Assembly (NCBI GenBank): GCA_963814875.1 | Contig: CAWFFJ010000037.1 | Span: forward strand, 1-64,000 | Direction: 5' to 3' | DNA: 64,000 nt | DNA from: CAVSIS01 sp963814875 | Lineage (GTDB): Bacteria; Acidobacteriota; Thermoanaerobaculia; Thermoanaerobaculales; Sulfomarinibacteraceae | Shown here: positions 33,701 through 43,099 of the stretch, piece by piece | How the letters are laid out: each line of letters begins with the position of its first letter | Numbering within the stretch: position 1 is the stretch's first letter | The notes under the pieces: generated by a model | Seen by the model: the letters and a program-made list of their open reading frames with translations, nothing else | Database searches by the model: none | What the model was told of the DNA's origin: nothing | Program-made: the position numbers and the translations under genes

Positions 33701-35578
33701 GGCCTCGGCCCGTCGACCCGGACCTTCACCGCCGGCGCCAACGGCTACGTGTCCGAGGAGGTTGTGCTCAACCTCGTTCCCGACACCATGAACCAGATCA
33801 ACTTCTCGCTTGGCGCAGGCTGGCTCGAGATCGTTCCGACGGAGCTCAGCGAGCGCCTGTACTGGGGCGAGGAGAGCCACCAGGACATGGACATCATCAA
33901 CCACGGCTCGGCCGATGCCGACGTGGCGCTCAGCACAGTACCGGTCAAGGTCAGCTGGCCCCACGCGTCGCCGGTCAAGGACACGAGGAACCTCCCCGGT
34001 AACACGCAGCCGAAGTCCATCGGCCGTGCGCAGCACCTCGGTCCCGTCGCCCAGACGCCGCACCCGAACCTCGTCCTCGCGGGCGTGCAGGCTTACGGCG
34101 TCAATCTCAACACGTCGACCCTCGTCGACTGGCCGGACGTCACCGCGCCGGGAACCTGGAACTCCATCTCCGGCGGCATGGGGAGCTACTTCGGAGGCGA
34201 CTTCCTGCAGGGCGACTTCTCGACGCTCTACGTCGTGGACTACGGCACCAACACCTTCGAGGCCGTGGACACCACCAGCGGCGCGGCGACGGTCATCGGG
34301 CCAGCCGTTCCGAACGGCGGCGAGTCCTGGACCGGACTCTCCGCGGCGGTCGACGGGACGATGTACGCGAGCGCCACGACCTGCTCGGCCTCGACGCTTT
34401 ACACCATCAACGTCAACACCGGGGCACCCGCGGCGATCGGACCGATCACCAACGGCGCCTGCATCATCGACATCGCGATCAACGCGGAGGGTGACCTCTA
34501 CGGCGTCGACCTCATCACCGACTCGCTGGTGAAGATCGACACCACGACCGGCGCGGGGACCGTGATCGGCTCCCTCGGCGCCGCCGCCAACTACGCCCAG
34601 GGCCTGGACTTCGACGAGGTCTCCGGGGTCCTGTACTGGGCGGCCTACACCGCGTCTGGCGAGCTCCGGGTCATCGACACCACCACGGGCGCGAGCACCC
34701 TCGTCGGGGCGTTCCCGGGTGGAGCCGAGGTCGACTCCTTCGCCATCGCCACCTCCGCGGGGGGTGGTGGGCTGCCGTGGCTCGAGCTCACACCTGAGGA
34801 TGGTGTGGTGCCGAGCAACGAGGGCGACCTGCCCATCGACGCGCACTTCATCGCGAACGGCGCGCCGCACTTCGGCCTGTACCAGGCGAAGATCAAGCTG
34901 ACCCAGGACACGCCGTACTCGGTGCCGGACGTGCCCGTTTGCTTCACCAAGGCGTTCGACGACATGCCGGTACCTCCGCAGGGCGTCTGGAACGAGGATG
35001 CGTACGTGGCGTCGGTGGCCGGGGCCCTTCCGGGTATCGGCTGTGGCAGCAACAGCTTCTGCCCGGATGACGCGATGCTGCGTGGCAACGCGGCTCGCTG
35101 GCTCATGCTCCTGCGCTACGGTCCGCTCTACGGGCCGCCGCCGTGCACCGGCATCTTCAGTGACGTGGTGTGCGAATCGACACCCAACGCGGACTTCATC
35201 GAAGCTCTCTTCAACGACGGGATCTCGGCGGGCTGCTACTACGACCCGAATACGGGCGAGCGGCGGTTCTGCCCCGACGGGGTCTTCTCACGCCAGCAGA
35301 TGGCGGTGCAGATCCTCCGCGCGACAGGCATGGTGGACCAGCCGCCGTACGAGGGGCTGTTCTCCGACATGCCGGTGTGCGATTCCGATCCGAACGTGTT
35401 CTGCTGGTCGCGGTGGGCGGAGGAGATGTTCCGCGAGAACATCACCGCCGGCTGCTTCTACGACGCAGGCAGCGGGGAGCGGAGATTCTGCCCGAACGAC
35501 ATCGTGCCTCGCGGCCACATGGCGGTCTTCTCCGAGCGTTCTTGGGGGCTGCCGTGCTGCGGCGAGTTCTGCAACTAA
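30788..35578 (+). CDS. Large secreted multidomain protein with Cys-rich SLH-like tail
   Basis: A 1596-residue exported protein. The order is: signal peptide (cleavage near ALTANA, residue 28); an N-terminal beta-rich region of about 530 residues with Asn- and Tyr-rich strands; two carboxypeptidase-regulatory-like modules (GEVSGTVTNSVTSDPIAGATVEF near residue 565); a jelly-roll region with DSDWWGTGMTTTMYSPVMD; another regulatory-like module; a propeller-like region (TLYVVDYGTNTFEAVDTTSG); and a C-terminal tail of about 200 residues with three SLH-like repeats. Those repeats have paired Cys and the motif TGERRFCPDGVFSRQQMAVQ. The tail is shared with the subtilase at 39293-42433 and probably anchors both to the cell surface. 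A terminator follows. Confidence 0.8.
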   Translation: MAMCRRFTMVCAVVLAAVLVVPALTANAALPNRAPDIVKTTPRAVVSQPLADIAREYVQQHQGQKPGSIQYREINPKNVDVPDRVTNALSPAGQVDPVVQSKLGPLAMPAPTVNIEGVINNDNTSVLGFGVEPPDTEGDVGPNYYVEWVNLLVQIFDKNGNSVAGPFAGNTLFTALGGTCASSNDGDPIVLYDSISGRWMLSQFTGDNHQCIAVSTSGDPLSTYYLYDFSFGSAFPDYPKFGVWPDGYYYTARAFDPSFSGPIVGAFDRAAMIAGNPATFVGFTLDYYDFDNWFYAYLPADLDGPIPPPPDAPGIFGEFIDDSFLVPAPYNVDGLQLLQMVPDYVTPANTTLSELAWIPVAAFDSDLCGYARNCIKQLGTAEGMDALSDRLMYRFKYRNFGDHQTLMGSHSVDATGTDVAGVRWYELRASSGGTDWDVYQQGTFAPDSTSRWMGDVAMDGSGNMLIGYSASSTAIYPSVRAAGRLAGDPLNTMAQGELNVVDGTGYKTSGYYRWGDYSTVSVDPTDDCTFWIAQEYVAISGSFQWATRIAAIKFPTCGGPSGEVSGTVTNSVTSDPIAGATVEFVGLGVVDQSPNDGGTYSTVTDGSGNYSISLPVDTYDATASQFGFGPETVNGIAVTDGGAVVQDFALAPVGNAEFDGYVTDAGHGWPLYAKIEIGVGAAPVASLYTNPFNGYYDVELPQGMSYHFTVTPMYPGYTPQQEDVVLPPQGMAKNFAFTPISPACTAPGYGPAAGSKLNEGFEDIFPPAGWSVTGSGGWYSSATTGRSNYTGGTGNAADADSDWWGTGMTTTMYSPVMDVSAAVSLTFEFKYDFYDFLGSDQGSVDVSSDGGANWTTVKSWSFASDRGPKTFTMDATALLGGSTQAQIRFIYDAPGWDWWFEVDDVKLFDPNAPCTPLPGALVAGFVTDANNQMAINGATVESNTGSMTHTMGTPDDPGIPDGFWWNFEGMPGLGPSTRTFTAGANGYVSEEVVLNLVPDTMNQINFSLGAGWLEIVPTELSERLYWGEESHQDMDIINHGSADADVALSTVPVKVSWPHASPVKDTRNLPGNTQPKSIGRAQHLGPVAQTPHPNLVLAGVQAYGVNLNTSTLVDWPDVTAPGTWNSISGGMGSYFGGDFLQGDFSTLYVVDYGTNTFEAVDTTSGAATVIGPAVPNGGESWTGLSAAVDGTMYASATTCSASTLYTINVNTGAPAAIGPITNGACIIDIAINAEGDLYGVDLITDSLVKIDTTTGAGTVIGSLGAAANYAQGLDFDEVSGVLYWAAYTASGELRVIDTTTGASTLVGAFPGGAEVDSFAIATSAGGGGLPWLELTPEDGVVPSNEGDLPIDAHFIANGAPHFGLYQAKIKLTQDTPYSVPDVPVCFTKAFDDMPVPPQGVWNEDAYVASVAGALPGIGCGSNSFCPDDAMLRGNAARWLMLLRYGPLYGPPPCTGIFSDVVCESTPNADFIEALFNDGISAGCYYDPNTGERRFCPDGVFSRQQMAVQILRATGMVDQPPYEGLFSDMPVCDSDPNVFCWSRWAEEMFRENITAGCFYDAGSGERRFCPNDIVPRGHMAVFSERSWGLPCCGEFCN

Positions 35579-35626
35579 CTCACTCCTGACGTAACTGCCG
35601 GCCCCTCAGGGGCGCCGGCACGGACA

Positions 35627-35658
35627 GCACCGGGCGGAAACGCCCGGTGCTTTTCTTT
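35627..35658 (+). terminator. Intrinsic terminator
   Basis: GCACCGGGCG (35627-35636), a GAAA tetraloop, CGCCCGGTGC (35641-35650) and then TTTTCTTT form a textbook Rho-independent terminator 48 bases after the stop of the large secreted protein. Confidence 0.92.
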
Positions 35659-35742
35659 CTGCCTGGAGCGGTTCCGGTGCAGCCGTCGCGGGGGATCGTG
35701 TTGCTCATGAGCGCACACCGGGATCGGCTACAATCCGGTGCC

Positions 35743-37834
35743 ATGCCCGTCCCGAGAAGCTCGCTCAGCGTGACGCTCTACAGCCCCGACACGCACGTGA
35801 CCTGCGATCCCACCACCCCGGAGACCGCGGGGATAGGGGGCGGCGTGACGGCCCGGCTGCGGCTCGCCCGGGCGCTGGTGGGAGCGGGGGCGCGGGTGAC
35901 CGCAGTCCTGAGCTGCCGCCGCAGCGCAGTGGAAGAGGGCGTCGAGTGGGTGAGGCTGGAGGAGCGGCGCCCGATCGAGTGCGACGTGCTCCTCGCGAGC
36001 ACGACCGGGGGCGACCTGTCGTTCGCGCCGCTGCGGCAGCTCGACGTCCGCGCCCGCCTGCGGGTGCTCTGGGTCGAGGGCTTCCTCAAGCCCCATGACA
36101 TCGAGGCGCTCGCGCCCGACGTCGTCTGCGTGGCCTCGAACTTCCTCCGCCAGATCGTGGTCGAGGAGTGGGGTGTGGCCCTCGAGAGGGTCTTCGTGGT
36201 TTACAACGGACTCGCCCAGGAGAGCTTCGCCCGGGCCTCCCAAGCCGGCGCAGTGCGGGACCCGTTCGCGCTGTGCTTCACCAGCCATCCCTCGAAGGGC
36301 CTCGACATCGCGCTCGACGTCGTGCGCCGCCTGCGGGAGCACGATCCGCACTTCCATCTGGATGTCTACGGCGGCTACCGGCTGTGGGGTGGCACGGATG
36401 ACCTCGGTCTCGACCAGCCGGGAGTACGGGACTGCGGGCTGGTCGGCCAGGACGAGCTCGCGCGGAGGCTCTTCACCTACACCTTCGGCTTCGCGCTGCA
36501 GACCTTTCCCGAGCCCTTCGGGATCGCCGTCCAGGAGCTCAAGCGGGCCGGCGTCATCGTCCTCGCCAGCCCCTCCGGAGCCTTCTCCGAGCTCTTCCTC
36601 GACGGCCATGACGGCTTCCTTCTTGGGGGCGATCCCTACGGAGAAGACATCAGGAGACTGGTGGTGGACCGGATCCTCGGACTCGCCGACAATCCCGGCT
36701 ACGCGCACCTGGTGAGGTCGAACGCGGAGCGGACTGCCTGGAGCTGGACGACCTGCGCCACGACGATGATCGCCCACTGGAGTGGACTGCTCGCCGGGGA
36801 CGAGATCCCGACCTCGACCGCCGAGCGATCAGAGCCGGCCGTGCAGTGCCCAGGGTGCCGCGTGCCCGCCGACTCGTTTCCGGACGGCTGGCACTGTCCG
36901 GTTTGTGCGCGGCTCTACCCGCTGGTCGGGGGCGTCCTGCGTTTCGCGGACGAGGCCCGCTACTACGGTGAGGTCCCGCGGTCCGAGTTCGAGAAGATCC
37001 TGGGCGCGGCGGCAGGCGGCGACTGGCGAGAGGGGGCAGGGGAGGAGCTGCGAAGGCACAGTACCTTTCTTGGCAAGTACGTGCTCGACGAAGGGCGGGG
37101 GCTGTTCTCCCTGCTGGTCGACGCCCCCGAGAACGGCCGTGCGCTCGATGTCGGTGCCGGCCTCGGCACCGTCACGGTCGGGCTCAGCCTGCAGTTCGCG
37201 GAGGTTGTTGCGCTCGACAACTGCCCGCAGAGGTCGGCCTTTCTCCTCGAGCGATGCCGCCAGGACGGGATCGTCAACGTCGAGGCGGTGTTCGCGGACG
37301 CACTGCGCCTTCCGTTTCAGGACCGCCAGTTCGACCTGGTGACCCAGATCGGGGCACTGGAGTGGGCTGGAACGTGGCGCAATGAGGGAAGCCCGGAGGA
37401 TGTGCAGCGGAGCCTGCTCGCGGACTGCTGCCGCGTCCTGCGGCCGGGCGGCTGCCTCGCGATCGGGATCGAGAACCGATTCGGCGCCTCGTATCTGCTC
37501 GGCCAGCCCGACGACCACACCGGCATCGTGGACATCACCCACATCTCGCGCTCCGAAGCCGACATCAGGTCGATGGCGGAACGGGGAGTTCCGTATCGGG
37601 TGAGGACACGGCAAGAACGACTACGAGAAGCTCTTGGCGACCTGCGGTTTCTCGCGTGTCGAGCTGTTCGCTCCGTGCACGGACTCCCGGACCTGGGACG
37701 CTCTGGTCCCACTGGCCCGGTCCGGGCCGGGGGCCTACTACTTCGAGGCCGTCGCCGACGGCGCGCAGGAGACGGGCGCCGCGCGGACCGGCATCGTCGA
37801 AACCGTGGCGGCGAACCTCGGCGTTCTCGATTAG
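35743..37834 (+). CDS. Glycosyltransferase-methyltransferase fusion, frameshifted near the end
   Basis: The N-terminal 345 residues form a GT4-type transferase: GIGGGVTARLRLARAL, SHPSKGLDIALDVVRRLREH, and TFPEPFGIAVQELKRAGVIVLASPSGAFSE with the E-x7-E pair. A short CPGC...CPVC zinc-ribbon-like segment (about residues 370-390) leads into a SAM-dependent methyltransferase with ALDVGAGLGTVTVGL and VLRPGGCLAIGIEN. After 37605 the frame is lost; it resumes two steps away with GKNDYEKLLATCGFSRVELF and stops at 37834. One added G near 37605 and one near 37611 would repair it. TACAAT at 35729-35734 lies eight bases before the ATG. Probably decorates an envelope glycan. Confidence 0.75.
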
Positions 37835-37876
37835 CGCCAGCACCTATCTCATCCTCGCGTGGCGATAGGGGGACCC

Positions 37877-39279
37877 ATGCGCTCCGCCTTGCTCACCGAG
37901 ATCGCGACCAACCCTGCTCTCTGGCCCGAGGGCGCGCCACCCCGCTCGCCGGAGGTGATGCTCCTGGTCCGGCAGGGCTTCCGGTGTGGCGGCAGGCAGC
38001 GGTCACGTGGCTCGTGTTCGAGCGGGACGCGACCCGACCATTCCTGGTGGCGCGCCACTTCGCGAGCCCGGCCTGGAATGGGGCGGTGATCTGACGAGCA
38101 CGCGTTCTTGAGCCGACTCGCGCGCTCGAGCTGTGGAAGCCTCGTTCCGGTACCCCTCGCCACGGCCACGATCGGGAGCCGGGCCGTGCTGTTCGAGCGC
38201 GCCTCTCCCGGACTGCCGCTGCCCAGAGCATGGGACGGGGTCTGCCGTACCGATCCGCAGCGGGCGCCCTTGGTGCTCGGCGAGCACTTCGCCCTCGCAT
38301 CACAGGTGATGAGGAGGGCTTCGACTCCACCTCGCTTCCGGCGCCTGCGGGGGGCGTGCAGGAAGCCGTGGGTCGACTTGAGCAGCGTGTGGCCAGACTC
38401 GCCAAGCAACACCCCCTCGCACTCGACCTCGCGGCCGCCTCGGACGGGTTCGCGAGAGCTGTGGGCCTGTTTGCAGGAACTCCCGAACCCTCGCCTCCGC
38501 ACCGTGCACGGTGACTTCGTCCCCGCCAATCTCCTGCAGTGGCCGCAGGGCGTCCACCTGATCGACTGGGAGTACCGCGTCGATGCGTCCCCCCTGTGGC
38601 CCTTCGAGGCTTTGAAGTTCACCTACTTCGAGCTCTGGGAGTGTTGCCGACGGGGGCTCCTCGGCCTGCCTTCCGACCACAGGTGGGCGACTCCGCCTCT
38701 TCGTCGAGGGACGCGCGGGCGCGTTCCAGGAGCAGGCGAGCGGGTTCTTCGACTCGCTCGGTCTCCCCTGCCAGGAGGCGGAGTCTCGCTCTGCCCTGTG
38801 GGCATTCTTCTTCCTCGCCGAGATCGCGCTGATGACCGAGGTTGCGGATCTCGTCTACTGCAATTGGCGGCCGCTCGTCGACGAGCTGAGCTGGGTCCTC
38901 GACCCTGCCGCCCGACGTGTGGTTGCGCCAGACGGCGGGGCAGCCTCCCCCTCAAGGGGAGGCGCCGGCCACCGCCGACGGGGGCCGCTCGAGCGCGGCT
39001 GTGGAGTCCGAGGCGCCCGCAGCCGACAGGGAGGCGCTCGTGGCCGAGCTCGCCGAGGCTGTGGCGGAACGCGACGCGCTGCGGTCGGAGTCAGCCGAGG
39101 CGACCCAATGCATCGCCGCGCTCGCCGCCGAGCGCGACGCTGCACGGACGACGCTCGAGACCTTCCAGCGGTCCCGCCTGTGGCAGCTCGGATCCGTCTA
39201 CTGGAGGCTGCGCAAGCTCTTGGGGTCCGTCCCGCTGATTCGCGCGCTCCGTGGGCGCCAGCGTTCGACCGGAGAATAG
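37877..39279 (+). pseudogene. APH/choline-kinase-type phosphotransferase with coiled-coil tail, multiply frameshifted
   Basis: Pieces of one protein lie in all three frames. MRSALLTEIATNPALWPEG starts it. WRQAAVTWLVFERDATRPFLVA follows in the next frame. Then come TIGSRAVLFERASPGLPLPR, RLEQRVARLAKQHPLALDLAAA and the Brenner motif LRTVHGDFVPANLL with LIDWEYRV. FFFLAEIALMTEVADLVYCNWRPL follows. The end is a Glu/Ala-rich coiled coil, ALVAELAEAVAERDALRSE, and the segment SRLWQLGSVYWRLRKLLG, which often ends glycan-modifying enzymes. At least five frame changes are needed. The HGD...DWE pattern marks an aminoglycoside-phosphotransferase-like kinase, here probably acting on a sugar or lipid-linked glycan. 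Either a pseudogene or a poorly called region. Confidence 0.6.
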
Positions 39280-39292
39280 CCTCCGCTTCGTT

Positions 39293-42200
39293 TCACCAGT
39301 TCCAGCCTCTGACCGTGAACACAGCGAAGTGGCTGCGCGGTACGATGTCGTCCGGGCAGAAGCGTCGTTCGCCCGTTCCGGGGTCGTAGTAGCAGCCGGC
39401 GGTGAGGCCGTCCCGAAAGAACTCCTCGGCCCAGCGGGACCAGCAGAACACCTGCGGGTCGGGGTCGCAGGCGGGCATGTCGCTGAAGATGTCCTCCCAG
39501 GGCGGTTGGGTCGTGACGCCCAGGACCCGGAGCATCTGGACCGCCATCTGCTGGCGCGAGAAGACCCCGTCGGGGCAGAACCGCCGCTCGCCCGTGTCCG
39601 GATTGTAGTAGCAGCCGGCGCTGATGCCTTGGCGGAAAGCCTCCTCGGCCCAGCGTGACCAGCAGAAGACCTGCGGGTCAGGGTCGCAGGCGGGCATGTC
39701 GCTGAAGATGCCCTCCCAGGCAGGCTGGGCGAACATGCCGTTGGCGCGCAGGAGCTGCACCACGGCCTGCTGTCGCGTGAGGGTACCGTCGGGACAGAAG
39801 TGTGCCCCCCCACACCCTGCGCTGATGCCGTGGTGGAAGAACTCCTCGACATAGGGGTACTCCCAGCGGCTTTCAGGGACGTCCTCGAACGTGTGGCCGA
39901 CGTGAACGAGCCACGAGATCGTCGCGCCGGTGGCGAGCTGCTCCGTGGCCGTGGCGTCCCAGTGGAGGGTGGGCCGTACGTCTGGATCGGAGAGCGACAC
40001 GACATAGCAGTCGGTGCAGGCGCCCTGCCCGCCGGCGGGAATGGTGCCGTAATCCGCCGTACCGTCGATGATGGAGTACGCGGCGCCCGGAGGTCCGACG
40101 AAGGAGAGCAGGGTGCCTGTCTGGCTGACCTGACCTGCCGACGGGTTGTGCCACGTGGGTGCGAGCTCCACGGTCTCGCCGGGCTCGAGGACGCCGTTGC
40201 CGTTGCTGCCGCCCGACACACTCTCGTCCGCGGCGAGCCCGACCGCCACCATGTCGACGACCTCGACGGCGTGGTCCGTGGTGTTGTTGAGGGGGTTGCC
40301 GTCCTGGCTGGAGCTGGTCACGGCGAGCGTGGCGACGGGCTGGCCGGTCGCGCTGGGGGCGACGGTGATCTCGCGGCTCGTGACGGCCTGGGGCGCCAGG
40401 TTGCCAAGGGTGCAGGTGACGGAGCTCCCGCCGGGAGTGCAGTCGGCCGGGGCCGAGACGAGGGCTACGCCGGCCGGCAGGGTGAGGGTGGCTTCGGCGT
40501 CCTGGGCCGTGACGAAGCCCCCGTTGGTCGCGCTCAGCGTGTAGACGAACTGGGCGCCCACGAGCGCCGGGTCCGGGCTCGCGGAGAGGTCTGCAGCCAG
40601 GTCCGAGAGGCCGCCCACGACCGTGGTGGTCTGCTCCGAGTGGTTGTTGGAGGGCGTGAGGTCGGGCAGCGAGGACGAGACGTCGGCACTCGCCACGATG
40701 GTGCCCGGGGCGGTCGGGTGCACCGTCACCTTGACCTGGCCCGAGGAGCCGGTCGACAGGCTACCGATGGAGCAGGTCAGGACGTGTACGGCGAGCGAGC
40801 ACGATCCGGTGGAGCTGACGTAGGTCGCCGTGTCCGGCAGCGTGATCGTGAGCGTGACGTCCGAGGCTGTGCGGGGACCGTTGTTGGACGCGATGGCGGT
40901 GTAGACGAAGTTGTTCCCGCTCTGCACGGGATCGGGCCAGTCGCCCAGGGTCGACGAGAGGTCGGCCTCGTTGACGGCGGCGTACACGTCCAGCCGTCCG
41001 AAGCCATAGGTATTGTTGGGAAACACGTTGTCGGGGATGCCACCGCAGACCTGGCCGGTGGGGACGACGCTGCGGGTGGCTGTCTGGCTGAGGCGGTTCT
41101 CGATCAGGCTCACCTGACCCTGCCACGAGGGCACTGCGGAGAGCAGCAGAGCCACGGCGCCCGCGACGTGGGGACCGGCCATGCTGGTGCCGTTCCAGCC
41201 TCCCTCATAGCCTCCGCCCGGTACGCTGGACCTGATGCTCACGCCGGGTGCGGAGATGTCGGGCTTGAGTCGCCCGCTGCCGTCCGAGGTGACGGGACCT
41301 CGGCTCGAAAAGCTCGCGATGGTGTCGCTCGAGCTGGTCGCCCCGACCGAGTAGGCCGCGTCATAGATCGCCGGTGGATCGGTCACAGAGCTGCACGAGG
41401 AACCGGAGTTGCCGGCCGAGGCGACGACCACGATGCCGGCCGCCCGAACGTTCTCCACCACGGCCTGGAGCAAGGTCGGATCGGTGCATCCCTCGCCCGG
41501 CGTACAGGTCCACGAGTTGTTGATCACGTCCGGCGCCTTGCTCGGGTCGGGGTTGTTCCCGGCCAGGTCGGTGGGCGCGATGAACCACTGGAAGCACTCG
41601 GCGTAGCTGGTCGGTGTCCCGGCCCCTTGGTTCATGTTGCGGCATCCGATCCACCTGGCCTGGGGCGCCATGCCGATCTGGTTCGACCCGCCGTCGTCGC
41701 CGACCATCGTGCCCATGGTGTGGGTGCCGTGGCCGTAGTCGTCGCAGGGGAACGGCGAGTCGGCACCGCACGAGCCGCCGCCCGAGTGGATGGCGTCATG
41801 CCAGTTGTAGTTGTGGTCGGCGCTGGAGCCGTTCCAGCCCCGGTACTGGTTCTTGAGGGCGGGATGGTCCCACTGGTAGCCGGTGTCCTCACCCGCGACG
41901 ACCACGTTTTGCCCGAGGAAACCAAGGGCCCACACGCTGGGTGCGCCCACCTTGGTGATGTTCCACTCGATGGACTCCGGCTGCTCCGCTGCCTGCGGTG
42001 TGAACGCGGGAAGCTGGAGCGGAACCGAGGGATTGGCGAGGACCTTCCGGACCTCGGGCATCGCCGCGACGGCACGGACCGCGTCACGGTCGCCGTGCGC
42101 CCAGAGCATGTTGACGATCCAGTACGAGCGGTAGAGCACGCCCAGAGACTCCAGACGCTCGGCGACCGGTCTCTGGGTCGCAGCCGCGGTCTCCCGAAGG

Positions 42201-42433
42201 GTGTTGAGAACCCAGCGACCGCGCTCCGCTTTGACCTGCATGGTCAGGGCTTCCGAGGTGTCGGCTTGAGCACCGAGCACGACCAGGAAGTCCGCGGATC
42301 CATGCTCTGTCTGAGCAAGTACCAACGGGTCGACCTTGTCGAGCCAGGTTTCGGGGCCGGCAGCCGCCGAACCGCTGAAGACCAATACGGCGAGGCACGT
42401 TGCGGCCGCACGCAGGGGATTGCTGATCACCAT
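39293..42433 (-). CDS. Secreted subtilase (S8) with CARDB/DUF11-type repeats and SLH-like tail
   Basis: A 1046-residue exported protease. The signal peptide ends near SAAAG (residue 25); an inhibitor-like prodomain spans about 35-150. The catalytic triad is complete: Asp183 in GEDTGYQWDHP, His235 in DDYGHGTHTMGT and Ser417 in WNGTSMAGPHVAGA, with the oxyanion Asn in VINNSW. Two Ig-like repeats with LPDTATYVSSTGSCSLAVH and LPAGVALVSAPADCTPGG follow (about 500-740), then a linker domain and a tail with three Cys-rich SLH-like repeats (FSDMPACDPDPQVFCWSRWAEE). ATG 42433 is chosen because GGGAGGGGAGAAG precedes it and it opens the signal peptide. It is convergent with the phosphotransferase-like gene. 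Confidence 0.92.
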   Translation of the reverse strand: MVISNPLRAAATCLAVLVFSGSAAAGPETWLDKVDPLVLAQTEHGSADFLVVLGAQADTSEALTMQVKAERGRWVLNTLRETAAATQRPVAERLESLGVLYRSYWIVNMLWAHGDRDAVRAVAAMPEVRKVLANPSVPLQLPAFTPQAAEQPESIEWNITKVGAPSVWALGFLGQNVVVAGEDTGYQWDHPALKNQYRGWNGSSADHNYNWHDAIHSGGGSCGADSPFPCDDYGHGTHTMGTMVGDDGGSNQIGMAPQARWIGCRNMNQGAGTPTSYAECFQWFIAPTDLAGNNPDPSKAPDVINNSWTCTPGEGCTDPTLLQAVVENVRAAGIVVVASAGNSGSSCSSVTDPPAIYDAAYSVGATSSSDTIASFSSRGPVTSDGSGRLKPDISAPGVSIRSSVPGGGYEGGWNGTSMAGPHVAGAVALLLSAVPSWQGQVSLIENRLSQTATRSVVPTGQVCGGIPDNVFPNNTYGFGRLDVYAAVNEADLSSTLGDWPDPVQSGNNFVYTAIASNNGPRTASDVTLTITLPDTATYVSSTGSCSLAVHVLTCSIGSLSTGSSGQVKVTVHPTAPGTIVASADVSSSLPDLTPSNNHSEQTTTVVGGLSDLAADLSASPDPALVGAQFVYTLSATNGGFVTAQDAEATLTLPAGVALVSAPADCTPGGSSVTCTLGNLAPQAVTSREITVAPSATGQPVATLAVTSSSQDGNPLNNTTDHAVEVVDMVAVGLAADESVSGGSNGNGVLEPGETVELAPTWHNPSAGQVSQTGTLLSFVGPPGAAYSIIDGTADYGTIPAGGQGACTDCYVVSLSDPDVRPTLHWDATATEQLATGATISWLVHVGHTFEDVPESRWEYPYVEEFFHHGISAGCGGAHFCPDGTLTRQQAVVQLLRANGMFAQPAWEGIFSDMPACDPDPQVFCWSRWAEEAFRQGISAGCYYNPDTGERRFCPDGVFSRQQMAVQMLRVLGVTTQPPWEDIFSDMPACDPDPQVFCWSRWAEEFFRDGLTAGCYYDPGTGERRFCPDDIVPRSHFAVFTVRGWNW

Positions 42434-42544
42434 CTTCTCCCCTCCCAGGTGCGGCCAGGATACTGCATCGGGGCGCGTCATGTGTCTTCCCGCCATTCTC
42501 GACGTGGTGGAACGACCGGGTTAGGATGGAGTATCGGAGGTCCC

Positions 42545-42946
42545 GTGAACGACAACGCTACTTTTCACTCCGGAACCCGGGTGAAGCTCAAGCACGTCGA
42601 CGAGGCGGCGCTGCCGGCCGACTTTCTCGCTCGACTGCGCGAGATGGCCCACAACGATGAGCGCCTCGAAGCCGTGTTCCTGTGTGCAGTGGAGGCGGAG
42701 GACCGCGCGGAGCAGCTGTGCCTGGTGATCGCAGTCCGGACCGGACTCCTGGGAAAGGCGGACGATCGCTTCCTCGAGATTGTCGACGAGCTGCGGCTGA
42801 TCCTGCCGTCCGGGCTGGGCTTCAACCTCTACAGGTTCGGCGCCTCGCCGGTGCTGGCGAAGTACTGCGTGGAGTCGCTCGAGCCCCTCCACCTGCGCAG
42901 CGCGGCTTGGCTCGACAAGGAGCGCAAGCGCCTCATAAAGTCGTAG
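42545..42946 (+). CDS. Hypothetical protein, possibly SseB C-terminal-like
   Basis: A 133-residue soluble protein: GTRVKLKHVDEAALPADFLARLREMA, then LEAVFLCAVEAEDRAEQLCLVIAVRTGLLG and FLEIVDELRLILPSGLGFNLYRFG. The order of strands and helices resembles the C-terminal domain of SseB (enhanced serine sensitivity), but the similarity is weak. GTG 42545 follows GGAGGTCCC. The gene across the MITE (43261-43719) has the same general plan. Confidence 0.5.
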   Translation: MNDNATFHSGTRVKLKHVDEAALPADFLARLREMAHNDERLEAVFLCAVEAEDRAEQLCLVIAVRTGLLGKADDRFLEIVDELRLILPSGLGFNLYRFGASPVLAKYCVESLEPLHLRSAAWLDKERKRLIKS

Positions 42947-43041
42947 GAGCTCGTTGAGTACGGGTCCGGGAGGGGCATTCGCGTTGTGCGTTGCGCCACT
43001 GTGAGTCTCTACCCCACCGGACCATGCGCGCAGCGCATGAG

Positions 43042-43099
43042 AGGATTTCGGCACGCGCCGGCCCGACGTAAGCGTCGGGCCGGCGCGTGCCGAAATCCT
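43042..43099. repeat. Perfect 27-bp inverted repeat (58 nt)
   Basis: Two exactly complementary 27-base arms flank a TAAG loop. The left arm begins AGGATTTCGGCACGCG. The last base of the right arm is the T of the TA where the MITE begins, so the two elements abut. There is no T run outside the stem. It may be a strong terminator, a REP-like palindrome, or part of an older mobile element that was the target of the MITE. The bases 42947-43041 show nothing else. Confidence 0.9.

Noticed and set aside
39800..42946. A 1048-residue plus-strand ORF over the subtilase
   Set aside because: It is the antisense shadow of the subtilase in GC-rich DNA. Only its last 133 codons (42545-42946) form a real gene.
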